Source: Crocinitomicaceae bacterium (lineage in GTDB: Bacteria; Bacteroidota; Bacteroidia; Flavobacteriales_D; Crocinitomicaceae). From it: DNA of 43,818 nt. The notes beneath the pieces were generated by a model that did no database searches, was not told the origin of the DNA, and saw nothing but the letters and a program-made list of their open reading frames with translations. The stretch lies in NCBI GenBank assembly GCA_022447665.1, contig JAKVAQ010000002.1, positions 1-43,818 of the forward strand, in the 5' to 3' direction. The translations under genes and the position numbers were made by a program. Of the stretch, positions 26,311 to 35,332 are shown piece after piece; the first letter of the stretch is position 1; every line of letters starts with the position of its first letter.

Positions 26311-27827
26311 CCTAAAATTGATTCCTTTTTCAGGATTGCATCGATAATTGACCTATTATTAGATAGTCTGGGCACTTTATGTTGCCCTCCTAATTTCCCT
26401 TGTGATTTTAGCCATTCTTCAAAAGTGCCTTTTTCGGCAATAGTAATAATTGGCTTATCCAATGCTTTAGAAGAACTTCGCTTTGCTTCATAATCTGAAT
26501 TCAACTCTTGAAGCGCCTTATCCAATTCATTTCTGAAAAGCTCAATATTAGTGGGGACCTTATCGAATTCAACCAACCATTGGTGGCCTCCCCTACTCTC
26601 ATTATCCATATATACAGGGGCAACAGTATACTCTTTTATACTCGCATCTGTGTTTTCACATGCTTTTTTCATAGCAAGCTCAGCATTTTCCACCACTACT
26701 TCTTCCCCAAAAGCATTAATGAAACTCCTGGTCCTTCCTGTTATCTTAAATCTATATGGTGCTTTTGATGTGAATCTTACCGTATCTCCAATTATATAGC
26801 GCCATAGTCCCGAATTCGTGGAGATTACCATTGCATAATTCTTATCCAACTCAACATCTCTTAAGGAAGCCACCTCTTTCGAAAGAACGCCATTATACTG
26901 ATCCATGGGAATAAATTCATAGAAAACGCCATAATCCAGCATCAAAAGAAGCTCGTTTATTTTAAAATCATCCTGAATACCAAAAAAACCTTCTGAAGCA
27001 TTATAGGTCTCTACATAATGCATGTCCTTGAAAGGAATAAGTTCCTCAAACTGCTTACGGTAGGGTTCAAAGTTCACACCACCATGCATAAACAATTCAA
27101 GATTTGGCCATACTTCTCTTAAATGTTTCTTTCCTGTAATTTCCAAAATACGTTTACAAAGTATTAAGGTCCAACTTGGAACGCCTGCAAGGATGTAAAT
27201 GTCTTGATCAATAGTTGAATGGGCCAACTTCTCAATCTTCTCTTCCCACTCACTCATGAGCGCTATTTCCTTAGAAGGTGTTCTTCTTATCTCTGCCCAC
27301 CACGGCATATTTTTCAATATTATGGCAGATAGATCACCAAAATATGAGTCAGAACTTAGGTAATTGATTTCAGCACTCCCGCCAAGAATCAAGTGCTTAC
27401 CTTTATAGAGTTTACGATCTGGAATTTGATTGTAATACAGACTCAGCAAGTCCTTTCCTCCCTTATAATGGCATTCTTCTAAGGCTTCTTTCGAAACTGG
27501 AATAAACTTAGATCTCCCAGTTGTGGTTCCCGAAGATTTTGCAAACCACTTAATTTCATTAGGCCAAAGCGTTTGTTGCTTTCCTCCAAACAACTCATCC
27601 ACATAAGGCTTTAAAATCTCATAATTGGTTAATGGAACTTGCTTCTTATAATCTTCATACGATTCTATAGTTCCATAATGATAATCCTTTCCCCACTTTG
27701 TTCCAATACCTTTATTAATGAGTTCACGAAAAACATCATTCTGAACTTCAATAGGGTACTTCTTGAACAATTCAATTTGGTGTATCCTCTTTTTTATGAT
27801 CCAAGAAAAAATGGAATTGAAAGGCAT
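26307..27827 (-). CDS. GH3-family acyl-adenylate/amido synthetase-like protein
   Basis: A 506-residue protein of the GH3 superfamily (plant auxin and jasmonate-amino acid synthetases such as JAR1). Three ATP/AMP-binding motifs are visible: KSSGTTTGRSKFIP near residue 98, YNASEGFFGIQ near 276, and LWRYIIGDTVRFTS near 340. Such enzymes activate a carboxylate as the acyl-adenylate and then transfer it to an amine or thiol. Bacterial members are widespread in Bacteroidetes but their substrates are not established. It lies 64 nt downstream of the His-rich peptide gene, beyond a terminator, with no strong promoter in between. The C-terminal stop interlocks with the convergent gene. Confidence 0.9.
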   Translation of the reverse strand: MPFNSIFSWIIKKRIHQIELFKKYPIEVQNDVFRELINKGIGTKWGKDYHYGTIESYEDYKKQVPLTNYEILKPYVDELFGGKQQTLWPNEIKWFAKSSGTTTGRSKFIPVSKEALEECHYKGGKDLLSLYYNQIPDRKLYKGKHLILGGSAEINYLSSDSYFGDLSAIILKNMPWWAEIRRTPSKEIALMSEWEEKIEKLAHSTIDQDIYILAGVPSWTLILCKRILEITGKKHLREVWPNLELFMHGGVNFEPYRKQFEELIPFKDMHYVETYNASEGFFGIQDDFKINELLLMLDYGVFYEFIPMDQYNGVLSKEVASLRDVELDKNYAMVISTNSGLWRYIIGDTVRFTSKAPYRFKITGRTRSFINAFGEEVVVENAELAMKKACENTDASIKEYTVAPVYMDNESRGGHQWLVEFDKVPTNIELFRNELDKALQELNSDYEAKRSSSKALDKPIITIAEKGTFEEWLKSQGKLGGQHKVPRLSNNRSIIDAILKKESILG

Positions 27828-27843
27828 AGGCTAAAAATAAAAA

Positions 27844-27868
27844 AACCCAATCACAACGTAATTGGGTT
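27844..27868 (-). terminator. Rho-independent terminator of the His-rich peptide gene
   Basis: An 8-bp stem AACCCAAT / ATTGGGTT with a 9-nt loop, followed on the minus strand by a T-rich tract. It lies 23 nt after the stop at 27892 and 17 nt before the GH3 start codon, so GH3 would be expressed by read-through or from a promoter not recognised here. Confidence 0.75.
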
Positions 27869-27891
27869 CATTTTAATTCTTTATTAAGATT

Positions 27892-28041
27892 CTATCCGAA
27901 CATCAACGTTCCGAAGATAATTAGCAATGCTATAATTATGTAGATCGGAGCTAAAATTGAAGTGGAAGCATCAAAGTAAACACCTTCTTCTTCGTGCCCG
28001 TGTCCGTGGTCGTCGTGTCCGTGATCGTGATCTGCTGACAT
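27892..28041 (-). CDS. 49-residue histidine-rich single-pass membrane peptide
   Basis: A short gene easily missed by length cut-offs. It encodes 49 residues: MSADHDHGHDDHGHGH then EEEG, a linker (VYFDASTSILAPI) and one hydrophobic helix (about 30-49, ending LLIIFGTLMFG). Six of residues 5-16 are His and four are Asp, so the N-terminus should bind divalent metal (Zn, Ni, Cu or Co). Its own ATG, the hairpin terminator after its stop and the clean composition support a real gene. A TATATTTA box (one mismatch to TAnnTTTG) lies upstream, about 25 nt before the ATG. Small His-rich subunits occur in metal transporters and in oxidase complexes, but I do not know this one. Confidence 0.75.
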   Translation of the reverse strand: MSADHDHGHDDHGHGHEEEGVYFDASTSILAPIYIIIALLIIFGTLMFG

Positions 28042-28191
28042 AATTTTAAATGTTTAATTTTTTGTAAATATACAGAATAATTGATTTTAGAAATGATATT
28101 ATTTCAACTTTTTAGTCGCATCCTTTTTAACATTAGCCTTCTAAAATCCATGGTAAATCCCTAAATTTAAAGTACTGAACAACTAGTCCTC

Positions 28192-30540
28192 ATGAAGAAA
28201 TTACTACTATTTATCGCTTTAGTTGCGCTATCCTTTACGTATGCACAAGAAACCTATTCAAGGGTAAAACTATACGCAACAAACCAACAACTCCATGAAA
28301 TTGAGGAGTTTGGAATTGATGTACATCACGGAAAAAGAAAAGACAATACATTTTTAGAAACTGATATGTCCGCTTCAGAAATAGCCATGTTAAAACAAAA
28401 TGGTTTTGAAGTAGAGATACTTATTGAAGACGTACAAGCATTTTATGTGGCGCGTAATTTAGAAGGAGTCCAAAGAACAGGAGATAGAGATGATTGTGCC
28501 GGAACTGGCGGAAGCTCTACTTTCGATCCGGTTGATCCAACTAACTTCCAACTGGGAAGTATGGGTGGTTTTTACACCTACGAAGAGTTCTTAGAAGAAC
28601 TTGATTCAATGCGTTCTAAATATCCCACTTTAATCACTGAACGAGATACTATTGATGACTACCTTAGTCATGAGAACAGACCTATTTATTGGGTAAGAAT
28701 TTCTGATAACCCCGAAGTAGACGAAGATGAAGAAGAGGTATTGTACACCGCTATTCATCATGCACGGGAACCGGCATCTCTATCACAAACAATTTATTAC
28801 ATGTGGTATGTATTAGAGAATTATGGTACCAATGAAGAAGTAACTTATTTGGTTGATAATACAGAAATGTACTTTGTTCCTATGATCAATCCTGACGGAT
28901 ATAAGTATAATCACACGACTAATCCGAGTGGTGGAGGTATGCATCGTAAAAACAGAAACCCATCTGTTGGTTCAACGAATAAAGGAGTTGATTTGAATAG
29001 AAACTATGCCTATCATTGGGATGAAAGTGGTACTTCGCCCAACCCAAACAACGATACTTACGCAGGATCTGGACCTTTCTCAGAACCTGAAACACAAGCC
29101 ATAAAATGGTTCTGTGAAAATCATGATTTTGAATTTGCCTTTAACTGCCATACGTATGGAGATTGGCTTTTATTCCCAATAGGATGGGCTTATTCTGAGT
29201 TCGCTGCTGATCATGACTATTACACGCTATTTACTGATCATATGGTACAGTACAACAGCTACCAAAATGCTAAAAGTTCTACACTTTATCCCGCTGCTGG
29301 TGATTCAGACGATTGGATGTACATTGACTATCCAGGTAAACCTAAAATCTTTGCAATGACACCTGAAGTAGGTGGTGATGATGCAGGATTTTGGCCTGCA
29401 AGTGGTCAAATAACTGAATTGTGTAGAGAAGTCCTTTGGCAAAACTTAAAACTTTCACATATGCCTCATATTTATGTGGTACCGAGAGATCTTGAGCCTA
29501 GTAAAGTGGAAACGATAACTGGTTATTTTAGCTTTGATATTACGCGATTAGGATTAGAAGATGGATCGATCACAGTAAGTCTAGAGCCATTAGTAAATAT
29601 TGATGCTGTTGGTTCTCCTCAAGTGCATACGCTTTCATTAGAAGAAACAAAAGAAGATTCTATTTCTTTTACACTGCCTTCAGGTATTGGTTTTGGTGAT
29701 GAAATCAAATACGTTTTGAATGTAGATAATGGTTTGTGGGTATACAGAGACACCATTGTAAAATCTTACGGTGCCGGAGTTCCTGTATTTGAAGATGATT
29801 GTTCTGATTTAGATTACTGGTCTGGTGACTGGAGCTTTACCAATGAAACGTTTGTATCGCCATCAAGAAGTATTACGGAAAGCCCTTTCACGAACTACTC
29901 TAATAACCAGGAAAAAGAATGTGTATTAACTGAACCCGTTTATTTAGCAGGTGCTGATTACGCTTACGTGACATTCTATGCAAAATGGGAAATTGAAAAC
30001 GATTGGGATTTTGTACAGTTCATGGCTTCTACCGATGGCGGATCTTCATGGACACCTCTATGCGGAAAATATACAAATCCAGGTTCTTCAAACCAACCAG
30101 AGGATGAACCATTATATGACGGAGCTCAAACATCTTGGGTACTTGAAGAGATTAACTTAAGCGATTATATTGGTGAAACTGATTTACGTTTACGATTCTA
30201 TTTTGAATCTGACGGAGGAGTTGTAGATGATGGTTATTTTTTTGATGACTTTACCATCTATACGAATGCAGTGAACAATTTGGACATAACTGATGAAACA
30301 ATTTCATTCTCAGTTTACCCTAACCCAGCTACCGATAATTTAAATATTGTTGCTTCGCAATATGCCGATAATTCAGAAGTGATGATTCAAAATGAATTAG
30401 GACAGGTGGTGTTCACAAAACCATTGGTTTCTACTCACACATCTATTGGAACAGAAGAATGGGCAGAAGGCGTTTACACTTTAACTATATTAACAGAAGG
30501 TGAGCGAGTAACTACCGAGAAGATTGTAATTCTTAGATAA
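28192..30540 (+). CDS. Secreted M14 zinc carboxypeptidase with T9SS type A sorting domain
   Basis: A 782-residue exported peptidase. A signal peptide (1-19) is followed by a propeptide-like region (20-125), the M14 catalytic domain (about 126-430), a beta-sandwich module (about 535-690, DDCSDLDYWSGDW to the DDGYFFDDF strand, resembling MAM/immune-inhibitor-A modules) and a type A sorting domain (about 700-782, SFSVYPNPATDNLNI). Zinc ligands His190 and Glu193 (HHAREPA) and His320 (FNCHTYG), with Arg270 in VDLNRNY and catalytic Glu392 in TPEVGG, are all present. It should remove C-terminal residues from proteins outside the cell. Probably monocistronic; it ends at a strong terminator. Confidence 0.94.
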   Translation: MKKLLLFIALVALSFTYAQETYSRVKLYATNQQLHEIEEFGIDVHHGKRKDNTFLETDMSASEIAMLKQNGFEVEILIEDVQAFYVARNLEGVQRTGDRDDCAGTGGSSTFDPVDPTNFQLGSMGGFYTYEEFLEELDSMRSKYPTLITERDTIDDYLSHENRPIYWVRISDNPEVDEDEEEVLYTAIHHAREPASLSQTIYYMWYVLENYGTNEEVTYLVDNTEMYFVPMINPDGYKYNHTTNPSGGGMHRKNRNPSVGSTNKGVDLNRNYAYHWDESGTSPNPNNDTYAGSGPFSEPETQAIKWFCENHDFEFAFNCHTYGDWLLFPIGWAYSEFAADHDYYTLFTDHMVQYNSYQNAKSSTLYPAAGDSDDWMYIDYPGKPKIFAMTPEVGGDDAGFWPASGQITELCREVLWQNLKLSHMPHIYVVPRDLEPSKVETITGYFSFDITRLGLEDGSITVSLEPLVNIDAVGSPQVHTLSLEETKEDSISFTLPSGIGFGDEIKYVLNVDNGLWVYRDTIVKSYGAGVPVFEDDCSDLDYWSGDWSFTNETFVSPSRSITESPFTNYSNNQEKECVLTEPVYLAGADYAYVTFYAKWEIENDWDFVQFMASTDGGSSWTPLCGKYTNPGSSNQPEDEPLYDGAQTSWVLEEINLSDYIGETDLRLRFYFESDGGVVDDGYFFDDFTIYTNAVNNLDITDETISFSVYPNPATDNLNIVASQYADNSEVMIQNELGQVVFTKPLVSTHTSIGTEEWAEGVYTLTILTEGERVTTEKIVILR

Positions 30541-30558
30541 TCGAAATTTTAAACAAAC

Positions 30559-30587
30559 AAAAAAGCCGGCAATTAGCCGGCTTTTTT
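30559..30587. terminator. Bidirectional terminator shared by convergent genes
   Basis: A perfect 12-bp stem AAAAAAGCCGGC / GCCGGCTTTTTT with a 5-nt loop AATTA. It terminates the carboxypeptidase gene on + (19 nt after its stop) and the methionine operon on -. The loop contains the minus-strand stop codon (30573-30575), and one arm encodes the last residues of the membrane protein, so the minus terminator is built partly from coding sequence. Confidence 0.9.
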
Positions 30588-30989
30588 GTTTTCCTCTTTT
30601 ATAAAAGGAGTTTTTATTTGATAAATATTCAAGACTACATGTATAATAAAAAGTAGTAAAGAGTATACTTCGAATGAAATGCTAAGGCCAAAAATACCGA
30701 ATCCGAATCTACGGGTCATTGGGAAGAACTGAAGGGTCCCTAACATAACACCTATACAGATTAATGTTGTAGCAAGAACTCCGTATTTAGGGTAAAACCA
30801 AGTAAGTAATGATGATAGAATTATTGTGATCAAGGCTGTAAGAACTGGTCCCGAAAATATTATACCGTAGGAATAGCAAATGGCCATTCCTATTGAAAGT
30901 ACAAAAATTACGACCCAATTCTTTATGTGAAAATTAGAACTCTTATTCGCTTCATCAGAAGAATCAAGGATTTCTTCAGGCTCCAACAC
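30573..30989 (-). CDS. Four-helix membrane protein at the end of the methionine operon
   Basis: A 138-residue protein with a polar acidic N-terminus (about 1-22) and four membrane helices (about 25-42, 46-64, 69-86, 103-126), then a basic tail. It contains no recognised domain. It starts 9 nt after the stop of metH part 2, so it falls under the SAM riboswitch and is presumably repressed by high SAM. A transport or sensing role linked to methionine or B12 would fit that control, but is only inference. Its last four codons form one arm of the shared terminator. Confidence 0.7.
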   Translation of the reverse strand: MLEPEEILDSSDEANKSSNFHIKNWVVIFVLSIGMAICYSYGIIFSGPVLTALITIILSSLLTWFYPKYGVLATTLICIGVMLGTLQFFPMTRRFGFGIFGLSISFEVYSLLLFIIHVVLNIYQIKTPFIKEENKKAG

Positions 30990-30998
30990 TGAATTTAT

Positions 30999-33716
30999 TT
31001 AATCTTCCAAGTTAGGACTTAACCAACGTGTCATCTCCTCAAGGGATTTTCCTTTTCCTTCTGCTAAACGGGCTACTTGGTCCATCTTTATTTTTCCTAC
31101 CCCAAAATAGTGTGATTCTGGATGAGCGAAATACCATCCACTTACCGATGCAGCAGGCATCATTGCTAGAGATTCCGTTAATGAAACTCCAGTTATTGAA
31201 GTAGCGTCAAGAATCTCAAATAACCCCTCTTTTTCAGTATGATCAGGATTTGCAGGATAACCTGGTGCAGGACGAATACCGCGATACTTTTCTTTGATTA
31301 AATCTTCATTTGAAAGCGCCTCTGTTTCATATCCCCAGAACTCTTGACGAACTCTTTCATGCAGACGCTCTGCAAATGCTTCTGCCAGTCGGTCAGCTAA
31401 TGCTTTTAAAAGAATCGAGTTATAATCGTCATGATCTTTTTCGAACTCAGCAACCTTTTCTTGAATACCAAGTCCTGTTGTTACAACAAAGCCACCAACA
31501 TAGTCTTTAATCCCACTCTCTTTTGGCGCGACAAAGTCGGATACACATACATTACTTGCTTTTGCCGATTTCTTTATCTGCTGACGTAATCCAAACTGTG
31601 TATAAATTACTTTAGATCTAGTTTCATCAGAATAGATCTCAATGTCATCATCGTTAACCGTATTGGCAGGCCATAAACCAACCACACCTTTAGCAGTCAA
31701 CCATTTTTCATCGATGATCTTATCCAACATAACTTGAGCATCATCATAGAGTTTCTTCGCCTCTTCACCGATTTTAGCATCATCGAAAATCTTTGGATAA
31801 CGCCCTCTAAGCTCCCAAGTATGGAAAAATGGCGTCCAGTCAATATATTTTCGAAGTTCGGCCAAATCGTAATCAACGAATTCATGGCGTCCTAATTTAT
31901 TCGGAACTGCTATATCTTCGTTTTTCCAATCTATATTCAACTTTGCTTTCCTCGCCTCTTCGATTGGTAATAAGACTTTAACTTCTTTTTTCTTCGCGTA
32001 ATTAATACGAACTCCCTCGTATTCTTTTTTTATATCTTCTACAAATGCATCAGCATCATTGCTCAAAAGAGAACCCGCCACTGTTACTGATCTCGACGCA
32101 TCCAAAACATGAACTGTTTGTCCTTTTTTGTAATGCTCCTCAATCTTCACTGCTGTATGCACTCTAGATGTGGTTGCGCCTCCAATCAATAAAGGAATAT
32201 CCATTCCTTCACGCTCCATTTCCTTGGCCACAAATACCATTTCGTCTAGAGAAGGTGTAATTAATCCAGAGAGACCAATCATATCAACCTTCTCTTCTTT
32301 CGCTGCTGCTAAAATCTTTTCACACGGCACCATGACACCTAAGTCAATAATGTCATAATTATTACAGCCAAGCACTACTCCAACAATATTCTTTCCTATA
32401 TCATGCACATCCCCTTTAACCGTGGCCAATAAAATCTTTCCTTTACTAGCGTCGGTATCTGTTTTCTCAGCTTCAATATATGGCAATAAATAAGCAACCG
32501 CTTTTTTCATTACCCTTGCTGATTTTACAACCTGTGGTAAGAACATTTTTCCAGCTCCAAACAGGTCTCCAACTACATTCATCCCTGCCATTAGATTACC
32601 CTCAATCACTTCAATTGGTTTAGTAGCCGCTTGACGTGCTTCTTCAACATCTTCTTCGATATAATCCGCTATACCCTTCACCAAAGCATGGGTAATTCTA
32701 CCTTGTAAAGGTTCTTCCCTCCAGGAAAGATCAACTTTTCTTTCTTTTGCTACACCAGAAACAGTTTCAGAGAAAGCTAGTAAACGCTCTGTTGCATCAT
32801 CCCTCCTATCCAAGAGCACGTCCTCAACATGCTCTAAAAGGTCTTTTGGGATATCATCATAAACTTCCAGCATGGACGGGTTAACAATCCCCATGTCCAT
32901 ACCCTCATTAATAGCATGGTATAAAAATGCCGAGTGCATCGCTTCACGCACAACGTTATTTCCTCTAAAAGAGAAAGAAACATTTGACACACCCCCGCTT
33001 ACATGAGCACCAGGTAGGTTTTCTCTAATCCAACGCGTACCTTGAAAAAAGTCCAAGGCATTTTTACGATGCTCATCCATTCCAGTAGCCACCGGGAAAA
33101 TATTGGGGTCAAAAATGATGTCTTGCGGTGGAAAATTCACCTCATCCACTAATATTCGATAAGATTTTTCGCAGATTTCTACTCTTCTTTCATAGCTATC
33201 CGCTTGTCCAACCTCATCAAAAGCCATTACGATTACCGCAGCACCGTATCTTCTGATTTTTTTAGCTTCCTCCACAAACTTCTCTTTCCCTTCTTTTAAG
33301 CTAATTGAATTCACCACACATTTCCCTTGCACACATTGAAGTCCAGCTTCAATTATTTCCCACTTGGAAGAATCTATCATGATAGGAACGCGCGCAATGT
33401 CAGGCTCCGAAGCAATCAAATTCAAAAATTTGACCATGGCTTCTTTACCATCAATCAAACCATCATCCATGTTTATATCAATGATTTGAGCTCCGCCTTC
33501 AACTTGCTCGCGAGCAACAGAAAGAGCTTCATCAAACTCACCATCCTTAATCAACCGCAAGAATTTTCTTGAACCAGCAACATTGGTTCTTTCGCCAATA
33601 TTGATAAAGTTTAGTTCAGGGGTTACCTCAAGTGGTTCCAAACCACTCAATCGCATAAAGGGCAGATCGTGCCATTTATATTCGTACTTACCTTTATAGT
33701 CAGGATGATGTGACAT
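30999..33716 (-). CDS. metH: Methionine synthase, folate/B12/activation part
   Basis: A 905-residue protein holding the C-terminal three modules of cobalamin-dependent methionine synthase. The pterin-binding (methyl-THF) domain is about 30-300 ([16 protein letters not shown]), the B12 cap and binding domains about 330-580 with the DxHxxG cobalamin motif [10 protein letters not shown] (lower axial His438), and the SAM-dependent activation domain about 590-900 ([20 protein letters not shown]). It transfers a methyl group from methyl-THF to cobalamin and reactivates oxidised cofactor. The homocysteine/zinc domain is a separate gene at 34158; split MetH is common in Bacteroidetes. A QueF-like gene sits between the parts, ending 14 nt before this start. 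Confidence 0.96.
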   Translation of the reverse strand: MSHHPDYKGKYEYKWHDLPFMRLSGLEPLEVTPELNFINIGERTNVAGSRKFLRLIKDGEFDEALSVAREQVEGGAQIIDINMDDGLIDGKEAMVKFLNLIASEPDIARVPIMIDSSKWEIIEAGLQCVQGKCVVNSISLKEGKEKFVEEAKKIRRYGAAVIVMAFDEVGQADSYERRVEICEKSYRILVDEVNFPPQDIIFDPNIFPVATGMDEHRKNALDFFQGTRWIRENLPGAHVSGGVSNVSFSFRGNNVVREAMHSAFLYHAINEGMDMGIVNPSMLEVYDDIPKDLLEHVEDVLLDRRDDATERLLAFSETVSGVAKERKVDLSWREEPLQGRITHALVKGIADYIEEDVEEARQAATKPIEVIEGNLMAGMNVVGDLFGAGKMFLPQVVKSARVMKKAVAYLLPYIEAEKTDTDASKGKILLATVKGDVHDIGKNIVGVVLGCNNYDIIDLGVMVPCEKILAAAKEEKVDMIGLSGLITPSLDEMVFVAKEMEREGMDIPLLIGGATTSRVHTAVKIEEHYKKGQTVHVLDASRSVTVAGSLLSNDADAFVEDIKKEYEGVRINYAKKKEVKVLLPIEEARKAKLNIDWKNEDIAVPNKLGRHEFVDYDLAELRKYIDWTPFFHTWELRGRYPKIFDDAKIGEEAKKLYDDAQVMLDKIIDEKWLTAKGVVGLWPANTVNDDDIEIYSDETRSKVIYTQFGLRQQIKKSAKASNVCVSDFVAPKESGIKDYVGGFVVTTGLGIQEKVAEFEKDHDDYNSILLKALADRLAEAFAERLHERVRQEFWGYETEALSNEDLIKEKYRGIRPAPGYPANPDHTEKEGLFEILDATSITGVSLTESLAMMPAASVSGWYFAHPESHYFGVGKIKMDQVARLAEGKGKSLEEMTRWLSPNLED

Positions 33717-33730
33717 GTCTTACTCTTCAA

Positions 33731-34165
33731 TTACATTAATACGCTCCAATTGTCGTCGCCGCTATGGCCAACCCAATCTTTAAACTTTTCGTTACCTCCT
33801 CTTGCTTCCCAATCAGAATCAATTGTCAGTTTTGAGCTAATACCTCCACGTGGATTACAAATCATCATAATTCTTAAGCGGTCTGGCTCATAAACCTCCA
33901 TTAAATGGTCATAAACGATGTTAATTAATCGTTCATACGAAACTGTAATATCTCTTAGGTGAAAAGAATACTCTTTCAATGATTTCAATTCAATTATCTT
34001 ATTCTTCGGATAGAACGTTAAGAAAATTGTTGCGAAATCTGGTTGTTCTTTCACTCCTAAAAATGTGAATTCTGGAATTTTAATTTTGATTTCATAGGCT
34101 TCCTTCGTTGGATTAGGTATTGCTTTTAGAATACTCTTATCTATATCTTGATATAATTTAGCCAT
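33731..34165 (-). CDS. QueF-like T-fold protein lacking the catalytic cysteine
   Basis: A 144-residue T-fold protein close to the QueF/preQ0 reductase family. Matching blocks are [16 protein letters not shown] (residues 31-49), [15 protein letters not shown] (58-72) and NPRGGIS (104-110). QueF needs a Cys in FTxLC, an Asp in QPDFATI, and His-Glu in the FHEDC segment (B. subtilis Cys55, Asp62, His96, Glu97). Here Cys is Gly37, Asp43 is kept, His is Tyr77, and the substrate-anchoring Glu78 is kept. The only Cys is residue 103, elsewhere. It is unlikely to form the thioimide needed for preQ0 reduction. Its start overlaps metH part 1 by 8 nt. A pterin-binding or folate-related role is suggested, not shown. 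Confidence 0.85.
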   Translation of the reverse strand: MAKLYQDIDKSILKAIPNPTKEAYEIKIKIPEFTFLGVKEQPDFATIFLTFYPKNKIIELKSLKEYSFHLRDITVSYERLINIVYDHLMEVYEPDRLRIMMICNPRGGISSKLTIDSDWEARGGNEKFKDWVGHSGDDNWSVLM

Positions 34166-35153
34166 TCTGCTTTATTTCTAATTTATTATCTACTAATTCT
34201 ACCATTGCTTTGATATGCTCAGGTGTTGTACCACAGCAGCCGCCAACAATGTTTACCAAACCTTCATCTAGAAAGGTTTTGATTTGTGATGCCATCATTT
34301 CTGGTGTTTCGTCGTATTCACCCATTTCATTAGGTAAACCAGCATTAGGATGGGCACTTGTAAAAAACGGCGCCTTTTGTTTTAGCACTTGTAAATAAGG
34401 TCTTAATGCATCTGCACCTAAGGCACAATTTAAACCAACACTTAACAGGTTTGAATGTTGAACTGAAATTAAAAACGCTTCTGTTGTTTGACCGGAAAGT
34501 GTTCTACCACTAGCATCTGTTATTGTTCCAGAGACCATAATAGGTAATTCTGTGCCTTTTTCTTCTTGCGCCTCGTCAATGGCATATAATGCCGCTTTTG
34601 CATTCAAGGTATCAAAAACTGTTTCCACCAAAAATATATCGGCACCACCATCAATTAGTCCAGATACTTGTTCTTTATATGCTGTCACCAATTCTTCATA
34701 AGTCACGTTTCTAAAACCAGGATCATTAACGTCTGGTGATATAGATAAAGTTCTGTTTGTTGGTCCAATTGAACCGGCCACAAATCTTGGTTTATCCGGA
34801 GTCTTAGCAGTAAATTCATCACATACTTCTCGCGCGATCTTTGCTCCATGATAATTGATATCATAAGCAGCAGATTCTAAGTTGTAATCTGCCTGCGCTA
34901 TCGTTGTTCCACTGAATGTATTGGTTTCTACGATATCGCATCCTGCCTCTAGGTATTCTGCATGTATTGCCTTAATAACATCTGGTCGTGTCATTGAAAG
35001 CAAATCATTATTCCCTTTAAGCGGTGATTCATGATCTTCGAACCAGCCTTTTCTGAAATCCTCTTCTTCAAGCTTATAACGCTGAATCATAGTACCCATT
35101 GCACCATCAAGCACAAGCGTTCTTTCTTTTAATATTTCTCGCACATCTGCCAT
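34158..35153 (-). CDS. metH: Methionine synthase, homocysteine-binding part
   Basis: A 331-residue protein equal to the N-terminal module of MetH: a (beta/alpha)8 barrel that binds homocysteine through zinc. The three zinc ligands are Cys243 in GLNCALG and Cys306-Cys307 in [11 protein letters not shown]. It works with the separate folate/B12/activation protein at 30999-33716 to make methionine. It is the first gene of the operon, behind a SAM-I riboswitch, and overlaps the QueF-like gene by 8 nt. The ATG at 35151-35153 is preceded, at 1 nt, by a short A/T hairpin. Confidence 0.95.
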   Translation of the reverse strand: MADVREILKERTLVLDGAMGTMIQRYKLEEEDFRKGWFEDHESPLKGNNDLLSMTRPDVIKAIHAEYLEAGCDIVETNTFSGTTIAQADYNLESAAYDINYHGAKIAREVCDEFTAKTPDKPRFVAGSIGPTNRTLSISPDVNDPGFRNVTYEELVTAYKEQVSGLIDGGADIFLVETVFDTLNAKAALYAIDEAQEEKGTELPIMVSGTITDASGRTLSGQTTEAFLISVQHSNLLSVGLNCALGADALRPYLQVLKQKAPFFTSAHPNAGLPNEMGEYDETPEMMASQIKTFLDEGLVNIVGGCCGTTPEHIKAMVELVDNKLEIKQNG

Positions 35154-35154
35154 A

Positions 35155-35170
35155 ACACAAAAAATTGTGT
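35155..35170 (-). promoter_or_regulatory. Hairpin 1 nt upstream of the metH start codon
   Basis: A perfect 6-bp stem ACACAA / TTGTGT with a TTTT loop, ending 1 nt before the ATG. It belongs to the expression platform downstream of the SAM-I aptamer and could limit ribosome access to the start codon. Alternatively the U-run in the loop could serve a short terminator formed by the stem GTGAGAC / GTCTCAC just upstream. Confidence 0.4.
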
Positions 35171-35202
35171 AGTGAGACCGGACTTATGAATCGTGATTCT
35201 AA

Positions 35203-35315
35203 CTTATCTCGTCTCACCGAAGTTTGACAGGAATTGGCACCTTTTCTCTATCTTTTTGAATTTGAGCAGGTTGCCAAGGCTTCATAGGGCCGGTCCCTCC
35301 ACCTTTCTTAATAAG
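35203..35315 (-). ncRNA. SAM-I (S-box) riboswitch
   Basis: The minus strand carries the SAM-I aptamer in order: P1 5' arm CTTATTAAG, then AAAGGTGGAGGGA, GGCCCTATGAAGCC, TTGGCAACC, and AAGGTGCCAATTCC, a UUCG-capped P4 and the P1 3' arm GAGATAAG. It binds S-adenosylmethionine and should repress the operon when SAM is high. It starts about 13 nt after the promoter and ends 49 nt before the metH ATG. A GTGAGAC in the P4-P1 region (35211-35217) can pair with GTCTCAC (35172-35178) downstream, a likely switching helix. Confidence 0.95.
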
Positions 35316-35332
35316 TTGCTCTAAAAGCACTA

